64,000 nt of DNA, taken from contig VFFE01007486.1 in assembly GCA_008921705.1 (NCBI GenBank), forward strand, positions 320,217 through 384,216, written 5' to 3'. This document shows positions 39,961 through 49,632 of this stretch, one piece after another (positions within the stretch are counted from its first letter, which is position 1; each line of letters starts with the position of its first letter). The position numbers were made by a program, and so were the translations under genes. This DNA is from Burhinus oedicnemus. Taxonomy: Eukaryota > Chordata > Aves > Charadriiformes > Burhinidae. The notes under the pieces are model-generated. The model did no database searches. It saw nothing but the letters and a program-made list of their open reading frames with translations, and was not told where the DNA came from.

Positions 39961-40656
39961 GCTGTTATAAAACTGGAATATCACCGTGATGAATCAAGCT
40001 CAGATTCTCATTTCTTCTCTTTCATCACCTTGACACTGAAGATTCTTAGCAGGGCTTGCCATATTTTTCTGCCTCCTTCTTGGTCAGCATTTTACGTGGT
40101 TATGCAATAGGAGTGTAAGAATGGTTTTCCAAGAGATTTGTGACTGGAATGTCTTCCCAGAGTTCTGACTGTATGCTTTGCTATTGAATTTGCTTGAGAC
40201 CTAATTTTTTTTTTCTACCTTACGTTCTTCATAAAGTTGCTACAGGTTGCTACCAGATCATTTCGACACAGTTTTGCCTTTCGTAATCCGCTATTGCTGA
40301 CAAATTCCATAGGAAATTCCCCTGTTATAGTCTACTTTTCAATCATATAACACACAATTGCACTACCCTAATAATTTTATTAGGCAGCTCTTTCACTGCA
40401 GTACAAAGACCATGTTGCAAAATGCTATCACACAGTTATTAAAATCTATTTAAAATATGTATGCTGATCATACTACAATTTTTCTTTGTCATTGGAGCAT
40501 TGAAAATGTCTGATACATACAGATGAGATTCATGAAATGTTATATATGCCTGGAAAAATTTGCATTCTCCTATTGTTTGTTGCCTGTAAGAGCAAAATCT
40601 ATATAAAAGTCTTAAAGCTAGGTTTCCATGTATCATAATAAGTAGAGAAAGCAGAC
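39961..40656. other. unrecognised sequence between two LINE fossils
   Basis: No open frame above 65 codons. On the minus strand the frame at 40439-40636 contains a stretch (GECKFFQAYITFHESH) that might be a scrap of the RT region following the fossil RT at 40.66-41.08 kb, but I see no YADD/FADD motif and do not rely on it. Confidence 0.4.
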
Positions 40657-41082
40657 TGTCTCTTCACATTTTGTCTTCCTTCTTGAAATTAGAAATATGC
40701 CTACTTTCTTCAGTTCCTTTAGCATTTTCACAGACCTTCATATCAAACAAATTATTGGATGAGGTCTCTAAGATTATAGCTTCTTTTTTTTAACATTTCA
40801 GCAGCAACACTGTCGACACCTGGTGCTTGTTATTCCTAAGAGTTCTGATTGCCTCTTGAATCTCTTCAAAATTTGGCTCAGCTGCCTGGAAAGTGGCCAT
40901 TTGTTGTTAGCCTTTTCATTCTCTTTATGGAACTTGTCTAAGTACTCCTACCATATTTCTGTGGTTGCATTCCTTGTAATAAAATGATTTCCATTTTTAT
41001 CTTCTATCAGACTTTCTCATCATTGATATTCGTTCCTTCATGCATTGATACCCTTGTAAAATACTCGCATGGTCTCAGCCTT
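40657..41082 (-). pseudogene. fossil non-LTR reverse transcriptase (RTE-like), antisense
   Basis: On the minus strand, one frame interrupted by four stops reads AETMRVFYKGINA, then ESLIEDKNGNHFITRN, then EYLDKFHKENEKANN (41082 down to about 40890). A frame change gives EPNFEEIQEAIRTLRNNK, another gives APGVDSVAAEMLK (to about 40790), and further on VCENAKGTEESRHISNFKKE (to about 40660). This is the order of the endonuclease-to-RT linker and first RT blocks of RTE-type LINEs: FYQKVN, DKDGNLLTDKEEVLERWKEHF, EEVxEAIKxLKNNKAPGxDGIPAELLK, EEWxxxIIIPIFKKGD. Catalytic blocks (the FADD motif) are not found downstream. The clade is inferred from block wording only; CR1 has a different wording (HKSMGPDGMHPRVLREL). 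The element is heavily decayed and non-functional. Confidence 0.6.
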
Positions 41083-41510
41083 TCTAAACGGAATCATCAG
41101 AAGCAAATTCTCTACATACTATAATCCTCGGAATGGGCCCAGTCTTGCCTGAGGAAAAAATGTACAATTTGCCAACGCTCTCCATCACACCATAGTATCT
41201 CCTCCAAAGGAACCATTGAACAATAATATATTTCACCTAGCACACCAAATGCCCTTATGAAAACTGGGGAGGAGTGTTGGTGAAATTGAACAGCAAAGCT
41301 ACACTTACATGAACTCCTATAGAAAATCAGTGATGGATATGAACACCCACATTTCAGTGGGGCAATACATCTCACAAAATAATCCTTCCTTCTCTGACCT
41401 TTCAGGCCTGATGCTCAAAGGAAAAGTATGAAATAGCTTCAAAAGAAAATTTTGGGAAGCAAAATTTCTAATGCCGTTGCATACTAAAAAGCTAGCCCTT
41501 ATAGCTACAG
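41083..41510. other. unrecognised spacer between LINE fossil and CR1 end
   Basis: Short frames only. The sequence could include more of the fossil LINE (its endonuclease would lie here on the minus strand), but no GDFN or SDH motif was recognised. Confidence 0.4.
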
Positions 41511-41752
41511 ATTTAGATAGGATATAAGGAAGAAATTTTTCACTATGACAGTGATGAGGCACTGAAACAGGTTGCCCAGGGAAGCTGTGGAGGCCCCATC
41601 CCTGGAAGTATTCAAGGGCAGGTTGGATGAGGCTTTCAGCAACCAGGTCTAATAGGAGGTGTCCTTGCCTGTGGCAGGGAGGTTGGAACTAGATGATCTT
41701 TAAGGTCCCTTCATACCAAAACCATTCTATGATTCTATGATTCTATGATTTT
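41511..41752 (+). mobile_element. CR1 LINE 3' end, sense
   Basis: A severely 5'-truncated CR1 of about 240 bp. It opens with AGATAGGATATAAGGAAG, has the conserved AGGCACTGAAACAGGTTGCC block and TGTGGAGGCCCCATCCCTGG, continues to GGAACTAGATGATCTTTAAG, and ends in three and a half copies of the ATTCTATG octamer (about 41723-41750). The octamer array marks the true 3' end of avian CR1 elements. Only the C-terminal edge of ORF2 and the 3' UTR can be present. The opposite orientation and different octamer (ATTCTATG rather than ATTCTGTG) set it apart from the neighbouring antisense CR1s. Confidence 0.93.
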
Positions 41753-42010
41753 GTGTAAGAGTAATGGTTATCCTTTTTACACCAACTTCCCCTTGTTTCT
41801 CAGATAATAATCAGATAATACCTCAGCTTATCACCTAAAGTCTTACTAAAATTCTCCTGTTTCTTAGCATCAATTAACTTTATTTGTCAGGTTTTGTAAC
41901 TGGTTTTTAATAAATCCAATTGTTTTCTGTATGTAACTTTGCAATTTTTTACTCATATTTCTTATCTGAAGGATGGCTTGCGTAACCACAATTTGGTCTT
42001 TTGTTTTTGA
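41753..42010. other. AT-rich spacer between CR1 fragments
   Basis: Nothing recognised. Confidence 0.5.
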
Positions 42011-42460
42011 CTTCTGGAGGTCATTTACCCCAACTCCTTGCTCAAAGCAGGGCTAACTTTTGAAGTTAATCAGGTTGCCTAGGGCTCTATTCAGTCCCGT
42101 GTTGTAAATGAAGATGTTACAGTCTCTCAAGTACCTGTCCCCATGCTTGACTACTCTCATGTTGAGGAATTTTTTTCTCATGTTCAACAGGAATTTCTCT
42201 GTGGTTGTTGCTTCTTGTCTTTACAGAAAATTCCCTGGAAAAGCCTTTCTCTATCCCCTCTGTAGCTCCTTTTTAGGTAGTAGAAATCTGGCGGTTAGGT
42301 ACTTCCTTAGACTTTTCTCCAGACTGAACCCAGTTTCTTCAGCCTCATATGTCACATGCACCTTCGCCATCTTCATGGCACTCCACTGGATTGCCTCCAG
42401 TTTGCTGACATCTCTCCTGTACCAAGGGGTCCAAGAGTGGACATAGTATTCTATATACAG
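42011..42460 (-). mobile_element. old, diverged CR1 3' fragment, antisense
   Basis: On the plus strand it reads as the reverse complement of a CR1 end: TGGAGGTCATTTACCCCAAC, GCTCAAAGCAGGGCTAAC, CAGGTTGCCTAGGGC, then the ORF2 C-terminus region with CTTTTCTCCAGACTGAACCC, CCACTGGATTGCCTCCAG and GTACCAAGGGGTCCAAGAG, ending near the GACATAGTATTC block. The octamer tail is lost. It is much more diverged than the CR1 at 42.8 kb and has a different 3' UTR (GCTCAAAGCAGGGCTAAC type), so it belongs to an older subfamily. It lies in the same orientation as the large CR1, about 350 bp away, but is a separate insertion. Confidence 0.85.
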
Positions 42461-42813
42461 TTAACTATGTCCTGAAGTCATGAAAGCTACTTACGCTTAT
42501 AGTAAATTTATTCTGATTCATTCTCTCCCTAAAGTTTTGTATTGTCTTTGTAGACTTGCAGCTTCTCCTTCAACCTTTTTGTATTCCTCAGTGTCACACT
42601 GATTACCCTGGCACACTGTTCACAATGCATATTACTTCGAAGTTACTAATTTACAGTCTTCAGGATGTGGATATATTTCTGGAAGCTGTGCTTTCATACT
42701 GCCCTTTTTTTTCTGATGTCTTTCCTTTTGCTGTCAATACATCTGCAGTTTAACATAACAGACTCCAGATTTTTAAAAAAAAATACTTCACACTTGTATG
42801 CACAATTTGGATT
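42461..42813. other. spacer between two antisense CR1 elements
   Basis: Pyrimidine-rich on the plus strand. It may contain further old CR1 sequence, but nothing convincing was recognised. Confidence 0.4.
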
Positions 42814-45800
42814 ATCACAGAATCACAGAAAGGTAGGGGCTGGAAGGAACTTCTGGAGATCATCTAGTCCAACACCCCTGCTAAAGCAGGTTCACCTAGA
42901 GGAGGTTGGACAGGAAAGCATCCAGGCAGATTTGAATGTCTCCAGAGTCAGAGACTCCACTAGATGTCTGGGCAGCCTGTTCCACTCAAAGAAATGAAGT
43001 TTTTCCTCATGTTGAGATGGAATTTCCTGTGTTCCAGCTTGTGCCCGTTGCCCCTTGTCCTGTCGCTGGGCACCACTGAAAAGAGTCTGGCCCCATCCTC
43101 TTGACACCACACTTTACATACTTATAAGCACTGATGAGATCCCCTGTCAGTCTTGTCTTCTCCAGGCTAAACAGACCAAGGTTTCTCAGCCTTTCCTCGT
43201 AAGAGAGGTGCTCCGTTCCCTTGATCATCTTTGTAGCCCTTTGCTGGACTGTCTCCAGTAGTTCCTTGCCTTTCTTGAACCAGGGAGCCCAGAACTGGAC
43301 AGATGTGGCCTCACCAGAGCAGAGTAGAAGGGGAGGATAACATCCCTTGACCTGCTGGCCATGCTTTTTTAAATGCAACCCGGGATATCATTGGCCCTCT
43401 TGGCCACAAGGACACAGTGCTGGCTCATGGTCAACTTGTTGTCCACCAGGACTCCCAGGTCCCTCTTTGCAGAGCTGCTTTCCAGCAGGTCAGCCCCTAA
43501 CCTGTACTGATTCATGGGGTTATTCCTCCCTAGGTACAGGACCCTACACTTGCCCTTGTTGAACTTCATTAGGTTTCTCTCTGTCCAACACTGTAGCCTG
43601 TCCAGGTCTTGCTGTATGGCAGCACAGCCTTCTGGTTTTGTGTCATCAGCAAACTTGCTGAGGGTACACTCTGTCCCCTCATCCAGGTCATTGATGAATG
43701 TCTTGAACAGGACTGGACCCAGTACAGACCCCTGGGGAGTACCACTAGTTACAGGCCTCCAACTGGACTCTGTGTCACTGATCACAACCCTCTAAAACTC
43801 TACCATTCAGCCATTTCTCAATCCACTCACTGTCCACTCATCTAACCCACATTTCCTAAGCTTACCTATGAGGATGTTATGGGAGACAGTATCAAAAGCC
43901 TTGCTAAAGTTGAGGTAGACAATGTCCACTGCTCTCCCCTCATCCACCCAGCCAGTCATGCTATCATGTAGAAGGGTATCAGGTTGGTCAAGCATAATTA
44001 CCCCTTAGTGAACCCATGTTGACCACTCCTGATAGCCTTCTTTTCCTCCACATGTTTAGCGATGACATCCAGGATGTCATCTCTAAAGGTTCCATCACCT
44101 TTCCAGGGATGAAGGTGAGGCTGACTGGCCTGTATTTTTCTGTGTCCTCCTTCTTGCCCTTTTTGAAGAATGGTGGGACATTAGCTTTCCTCTGGTCCTC
44201 AGGCACCTCTCCTGTTCTCCAGGACCTTTCAAAGATGATGGAGAAAAGCTTCACAATAACATCTGCCAGCTCCCTCAAGACTCGTGGGTGCATCCCATCA
44301 GGGCCCATGGATCTGTGGGTGTCAAGTTTGCCTAAATGATCTCTAAACCAATACTCCTCAATCAAGGGAGTCTTTCTTTCTGCCTTCTCTCTCACCTCCA
44401 GGGACTGGGATTCCTGAGGGCTGGCCTTAGCAGTAAAGACTGAAGCAAAGAAGGCATTCAGTAACTCCACCTTCTCTGCATCCTCTGTCACCAGGGCACC
44501 CACCTCATTCAACAGCAGGCCTACATTTTCCCTAGTCTTCCTTTTACTACTGATGTACTTGAAGAAGCCCTTCTTGTTGTCCTTGACATCCCTTGCCAGG
44601 TTTAATTCCAAGTGGGCCTTAGCCTTCCTAATTGCCTCCCTGCATACACTGACAATGTTCCTATATTCCTTCCAAGTGGCCAATCCCTTTTTCCACATTC
44701 TGTAAACTTCCTTCTTCCATCTGAGTTTTTCCAGAAGCAGCTTGCTCATCCATACAGGTTTCCTGCCTCTATTGCCTGATTTCTTGCTCCTAGAGATGCA
44801 CCAATCTTGAGCTTGGAGGAAGTAGTGCTTGAATATTAACCAGCTCTCTTGCACCCTCCTTCCCTGTAGAGCCTTAGCCCATGGGATTCCTCCATGTAGG
44901 TCTTTGAAGAGGCCAAAGCCAGCTCTCCTGAAGTCCAGGGTTGTAATTCTACTTTTTGCCCTGCTTCTTCCATGCAGGATCCTCAACTCCACCATCTCAT
45001 GGTCACTGCAGCCAAGGCTACCCCCAACCACCACAACCCCAACTAGTCCATCTTTGTTTGTCAGCACAAGGTCCAGTGGTGCATCTCTCCTCATTGGTTC
45101 CTCCACCACCTGTGTCAAAAAGTTATCATCAATGCTCTGTAGAAACCTCCTGGACTGTGTGTGGCCTGGCTGTGTCGCCTCGCCAGCAGATATCAGGGTG
45201 CTTTAAGTCCCCCATGAGAACCAGGGCCTGTGATTGTGAGGCTATTTCCAGCTGTCTGTAGAAGGCCTCATTGACTTCCTCTTCCTGATCTGGTGGTTTG
45301 TGGTAAACACCCACAACAGTGTCTCCCATATTAGCCCGCCCCTTAATTCTTACCCATAAGCTCTCAACGTGTTCTTCATCCACCCCTAGGCAGAGCTTGA
45401 TACATTCCAGTTGCTCTCTCATGTAGACAGCACCTCCACCACCTTGCCCTGCTGGCCTGTCTTTCCTAAAAAGCACATAGCTATCCATGACAGCGTTCCA
45501 GCCATGCAAGCTATCCCACCATGTCTCTGTAACCGAAAGGAGATCATGGCCCTGCGATCACACACAGATCTCTAGTTCTTCCTGTTTATTCCCCATGCTG
45601 TCTGTGTTGGTGTACAGGCATTCAGAGAGGTAATCGAGCATGCAGCTTTCCCTGGAGGAGATCAAGAGGATCCACCATAGCCATACATACCCTTGAGGTG
45701 GCTGGCCTTCTGGATCTCATCTTGGGAGTCAGCTAAGGAATATTTGTCACTTCTTTGGTTGGCCTGGCTTATTGCCCAGTTGGATAAGTTGGCATGAGCA

Positions 45801-45860
45801 TTACCACCTTGGACCCCACCCCCCAAGTCCTCCAGTTTAAAGCCCGCCTCACCAAGGTGA
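42814..45860 (-). mobile_element. CR1 LINE, antisense, about 3.0 kb, 5'-truncated
   Basis: The 3' end lies at the left (ATCACAGAATCACAGAAAGG, i.e. two octamers of CTGTGATT on the minus strand), followed by the 3' UTR block TCTAGTCCAACACCCCTGC. ORF2 extends to the right as far as about 45640, and beyond it about 220 bp of the segment upstream of ORF2, up to a GGCGGGCTTTAAACTGGAGG block near 45830-45850, where the similarity ends. Full-length CR1 is about 4.5 kb, so ORF1 and the 5' UTR are missing, as in most CR1 copies. Relative to the sister copy at 59.6 kb it has lost about 15 bp near 42983 and 14 bp near 43301. No target duplication was seen, which is normal for CR1. Confidence 0.95.
42892..45640 (-). 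pseudogene. broken CR1 ORF2 (AP endonuclease plus reverse transcriptase)
   Basis: Read on the minus strand, N- to C-terminal. Endonuclease start: QHGE/NKQEELEI and TETWWDSLHGW region near 45640-45500. Endonuclease body with YVLFRKDRPAGQGGGGAVYM and LVLMGDLKHPDICW (45129-45509), where the usual catalytic GDFN has become GDLK. Endonuclease end with the intact SDH motif (GCSDHEMVELRI) and RT blocks HRSMGPDGMHPRVLRELADV and EKYRPVSLTFIPGK (43988-45118). RT motif A with FSKAFDTVSHN (43807-43995). Motif [15 protein letters not shown] and catalytic motif C KFADDT (43369-43785). The C-terminal [27 protein letters not shown] and [11 protein letters not shown] follow. At least four frame changes plus stops inactivate it. 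It is the most complete protein-like sequence in the window. Confidence 0.93.
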
Positions 45861-46298
45861 GGACAATATCTTATATATGTACTCATATATTTTGTATTTT
45901 CTCTACTATGTCAATTTTGTTGTTACATTTCTCTTACAATAGTCATATGAGTAACAGTTACCTCCCTCTAGATTTTTGATGCCAAGAGACAAAGATTTTT
46001 GTCTTGACTTAGTAAGTGCATGATCAGTCTAGCTGGCAGTAACCCCATCTGTGCTGTTCACGGATGTTTGTGTACAGTCATAGCAGAAAACACAGTACTC
46101 TGTAAAGGTACTTTACAAAGTCTATTCAAATTACTCTAGTTTCACTATCATAAAACATTTATATTCTTTCCATTTCTTTTTTGCTTCTTCATTTCCTGTG
46201 CTAAAACTGTAGAAATTGTAAGATATCAACAGCTGTTGAAGATATTCAGAGCATTCATCATCTAATAGTCTTTATTTTTCTTCAGTGAAAGTAGATAT
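45861..46298. other. AT-rich spacer between CR1 and LTR
   Basis: No repeat or gene recognised. Confidence 0.5.
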
Positions 46299-46303
46299 AT
46301 TGG
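46299..46303 (+). repeat. left 5-bp target duplication of the LTR (ATTGG)
   Basis: ATTGG directly abuts the left edge of the LTR and is repeated exactly at 47734-47738, immediately after its terminal CA. Confidence 0.65.
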
Positions 46304-46624
46304 TATATTTGCTTTGGGTGGCAAGGTTTTGGTAGCAGGGGGCTACACAGGTTGCTGCTAGAAGCTTCCCCTGTGTCCAATAGAGCCAATGCCAGCCAGC
46401 TCCAAGACAGACCCGCCGCTGGCCAAGGCTGAGCCCATCAGCGACAGTGGTAGTGCCTTTGTGATAACATATTTAAGAAGGGGGAAAAAAAATCAACTGG
46501 CCAGTTGCAGCAGGAGAGAGGAGTGAGAATATGTGAGAGTAGTAACTCTGCAGACACCAAGGTCAGTGAAGAAGGAGGGGGCAGAGGTGCTCCAGGCGCA
46601 GGTGCAGATTCCCCTGCAGCTTGT

Positions 46625-46985
46625 GGTGAAGTCCATGGTGAGGCAGGTTTTCTCCCTGCTGCCCATGGAGGTTAATGGTGGAGCAGATATCCACCTGCAG
46701 CCCATGGAGGAACCCATGCCAGAGCAGGTGGATGCCTGAAGGAGGCTGTGACCCCATGGAAAGCCCACGCTGGAGCAGGCTCCTGGCAGGACCTGTAGAC
46801 CCATGGAGAGAGGAGCCCATGCTGGAACAGGTTTGCTTGCAGGACTTGTGACCTCATGGGGGGCCCACACTGGAGCAGTCTGATCCTGAAGGACTGCACC
46901 CCATGGAAGGACAAACTTTGGAGAAGTTCGTGGAGAACTGTCTCCCATGGGCGGGAACCCCGACTGGAGCAGGGGAAGAGTGTGA
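46625..46985 (+). repeat. internal CCATGG / TGGAGCAGG degenerate repeats inside the LTR
   Basis: Between 46625 and 46985 there are about eight segments built on C(C)CATGG followed 15-30 bp later by (T)GGAGCAGG or a variant, for example GCCCATGGAGG, ACCCCATGGAAAGCCCACGC, ACCTCATGGGG and TCCCATGGGCGGGAACCCC. Spacing is irregular (about 30-60 bp). The GC-rich array lowers stop frequency, which explains the 188-codon minus-strand frame at 46493-47059 and the 123-codon plus-strand frame at 46856-47227; neither is gag-, pol- or env-like. Confidence 0.7.
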
Positions 46986-47133
46986 GGAGTCCTCCCCCTG
47001 AGGAGGAAGGAGCAGCAGAAACAACATGTGATGAACTCACCACAACCCCCATTCCCCATCCCCCTGCGTGGCTGTTGGGGGAAGAGGTAGAGAAATCAGG
47101 AGTGAAGTTGAGCCTGGGAAGAAGGGAGAGTCT

Positions 47134-47480
47134 TGTGGTTTGGGTCAGACTGGCCACTGAGATGAATGACAGATGCTCTTCTCCACCTCCCTCCCCAAGG
47201 AGAGGAGGGAGAGAGAGAAACTTATAAGTTTAGAAGAAAATGAAACTACTTTAATGAAAATATTAATAAAATAATAAAAATAAAATAATGAAATATTTAT
47301 AAATATATACAAAACTGTATCAAGCTCCGAGAATGACAATCACGTCATCGGCAGGCACTGGGCAAGTCCCAGACTGAACTCAGTGATGGATGGGAACTGG
47401 ATTGCGGATCTGGATTCAGGAATGCACGGACTAGGATCAAAGGCAGACGAACAGACAGATTCTGTCTGTCTCTCTGTCTG
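47134..47480 (-). mobile_element. possible second LTR nested in the first, antisense
   Basis: The outer LTR, as I remember it, passes directly from CTGGGAAGAAGGGAG to GGGGGAAGGTGTTTTAAG. Here these two are separated by about 345 bp. That stretch begins TGTGGTTTGGGTCAGACTGG and, read on the minus strand, ends GACCCAAACCACA after a CATTAAAGTAGTTTC and a CTTATAAGTTTCTCTCTC block, the style of an avian LTR 3' end with a polyadenylation signal. The right boundary is blurred by a GTCTGTCT simple repeat (47461-47480), so no target duplication can be assigned. An alternative is that the stretch is a native variant of the outer LTR. Confidence 0.45.
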
Positions 47481-47733
47481 TGGGGGAAAGGTGTTTTAAG
47501 ATTTTTTTTTTATTTCTCATTACACTACTCTGACTGGATTGGTAATACATTAAATTAGTTTTCCCCAAGTTGAGTCTGTTTTGCCCATGACGGTAATTGC
47601 TGAGTGATCTCCCTGTCCTTATCTCAACCCATGAGCCTTTTGTTATATTTTCTCTGCCTTGTTCAGCTGAGGAGGGGAATGATAGAGCGGCTTTGGTGGG
47701 CAGCTGTCATCCCAGCAGGGTCAACCCACCACA

Positions 47734-49270
47734 ATTGGTGAAGTCACTACTGAGCTATCTCCTTTTAATCTTAATTGCATGTTTGTCCACTAATGGCTTC
47801 AAAGGTATTTCTGTTGGTAACATACTTCACTGTTCCCATTTCATGTCTTGTAGTCTGTCTTCCACTGTGAATGTAGATTCTTCTATATTTCTCTGTATCT
47901 TATCTCTGAGCAGGCTGTGACGTGCACAGCTCTGCTTTGGTCGTGCTATACCAGTTTGAGGAACTTTTGGCCTATGTAAGATCAGATGTTCCACATTTCT
48001 AATTCCTAGTCTTTTCCAAAGCTGATGGCTTTTATTCATATTATTATTTGCGTTTTTTTCCGAAGTTTTTTGGGATGTCTCCTTAAAATTGTGCTCTGCT
48101 GTAGATCAAAGAGGCCATTATTAAATTTCTGTTTCCCATATATATTCTTTTAAGATGTAGATCATATCATTCCTAATCTTATGTAAAAGTATTTAGCTCT
48201 TGAAGTATTTAGCTATGAACAGATCTGCTGATTTGCTAAGCATGCTCAAGGCTCTTCTGTGAACTTAGTACAATTTGTCAACATTTCTCTTGAAATTTAG
48301 ACAGCAGATTGGGGGAATATGTTCTGGCAGTGCTTAGGTCATTGCCAAATATACAAGATAATATTACTACACTTTTCCTTGAAATTTCCTTTTCCTTGCA
48401 AATTCCTAAAGATGCCATGCTGGTGGGATCTTTCAACTGATTCAATCTCCTCTCTGCCCAGTGGTTCCAGGCACTGTAGTACACGGTGTGATGTAAGATT
48501 CTGGCAATTCTTTGTTCATGAAATTTATATTTTAACTCGGGCTTTAGAAAATATCTTCAGTTGCTTTTGCCCAATTTATCAAACCATCCCAGTGGATTTG
48601 TACTGTCTAGTTATCTATAGGTTTGCTACCTATTACTTCCTTCAAAATCTAAGTAATCAAAAGCATTTATAGGTGGTGATTTATGTTACCTTGCAGGTTA
48701 GTGACAGATGTTTGTAAACAATGTGGGGCCACAAAACCTGCAAATTGCATGTATCAGGTTTAGTCTTGTCTTGGGCAATTTCTCTAAGTGGTTACATTTT
48801 TTCTTTTCTTCATTCTTTATTTCTATTGCCGCAAAGCTCAGAATAAAACCCTCAAAGGTAATGAGCATTTGTTTTAAGTTAAGGCTACATCAGGGAGTTT
48901 GACATTTTATACCTATTTTACTTTTTGTCAACTAAATGAACACTGGTAATGCATATATTTTGTGTACTGGAACAGGTCATGTCCCTTTCTGTCACAGTCC
49001 ACCTTGTTTTGTGATTGTGCACCCTTGGATGCATAATGGAGATATGGCCACTTGTGCATAAAGAAACATAGCTTAAATGAACTGTAAAGCTTTGTGCTTT
49101 ATTGGACAGCACTTTTTGAACTTTTTTCCCCTGAGCGAATTATTCAAAAGATCTTCGTAAATGGTGCATAACTTTAAATTGTGTCCATAGACTGTAGATC
49201 AGGTAATTGATTCTCCTCCTTAACTTCATTTGTTACATGATCACATTATTGCTTTTCCTTTTTTGATGAA
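47734..49270. other. unrecognised non-coding sequence
   Basis: It starts with the right ATTGG duplication of the LTR (47734-47738). No retroviral primer-binding site or gag-like frame follows. Open frames are at or below 117 codons (plus 48319-48672) and unrecognised. Confidence 0.5.
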
Positions 49271-49310
49271 GGGGTTTTTTTGTTGTTGTTGGGGTTTTTT
49301 TGTGTGTGTT
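49271..49310 (+). repeat. 20-bp imperfect tandem duplication, GGGGTTTTTTT unit
   Basis: GGGGTTTTTTTGTTGTTGTT is followed at once by GGGGTTTTTTTGTGTGTGTT: two 20-bp units differing only in the TG-rich end. A simple-sequence tract. Confidence 0.85.
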
Positions 49311-49585
49311 CATATTATTACATAAATAATCTAAAACAAGATCTAATATCTTAATCTGTTGTTACTTTACATTTCTTCAGCTCACTAATGTTACCCTTCA
49401 TTCTGTCTTGCAAGGTCATTTCTTGCTAAATCAGAACACAATTTCAGGTGAAGAGGTTTGCTTGAATTTGGAGAGAGATTGAAATTGATATTGATATGAG
49501 ACACATTGAAAGCTATATTAGGAAAGTGATCAAAACCCACTGAAAAAAATCAGAAAAAGTTAGAGGAAATTCTGGAAGATTATGG

Positions 49586-49632
49586 TTTTTTGTTGTTTTT
49601 TTTCTTTTTTTTTTTCTTTTCTTTTTCTTTCT
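49586..49632 (+). repeat. T-rich pyrimidine tract
   Basis: A nearly pure T tract with scattered G then C. It underlies a Lys-rich run in a minus-strand frame, which is therefore not a protein. Confidence 0.8.

Larger units (their letters stand above)
46304..47733 (+). mobile_element. solo LTR of an avian endogenous retrovirus (ERVL-like)
   Basis: It begins near TTTGGGTGGCAAGGTTTTGG, includes GCTAGAAGCTTCCCCTGTG, ATAGAGCCAATGCCAGCCAG and a TATA-like ATATTTAAGAAG (46469-46480), then an array of CCATGG-centred segments, GTGTTTTAAG, GAGTCTGTTTTGCCCATGAC, GTGATCTCCCTGTCCTTATC, GATAGAGCGGCTTTGGTGGG, and terminates GGGTCAACCCACCACA. I remember this order as an LTR common in neoavian genomes. The pentamer ATTGG occurs directly on both sides (46299-46303 and 47734-47738), as a 5-bp integration duplication would. 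The left terminus reads TA instead of the expected TG, probably one mutation; the right end is CA. No gag, pol or env sequence adjoins it, so it is a solo LTR formed by recombination. The ERVL assignment rests on the 5-bp duplication and memory. Confidence 0.82.

Noticed and set aside
46493..47059. A 188-codon minus-strand open frame, the longest outside CR1 ORF2 and the CR1-containing frame at 59779-60483
   Set aside because: It lies wholly within the GC-rich repeat array of the LTR and its sequence follows the repeated CCATGG segments. It has no gag, pol, env or host protein likeness.
47739..48100. Search for retroviral internal sequence after the LTR
   Set aside because: No primer-binding site, gag-like frame or second LTR copy; the ATTGG duplication directly after the terminal CA indicates a solo LTR.
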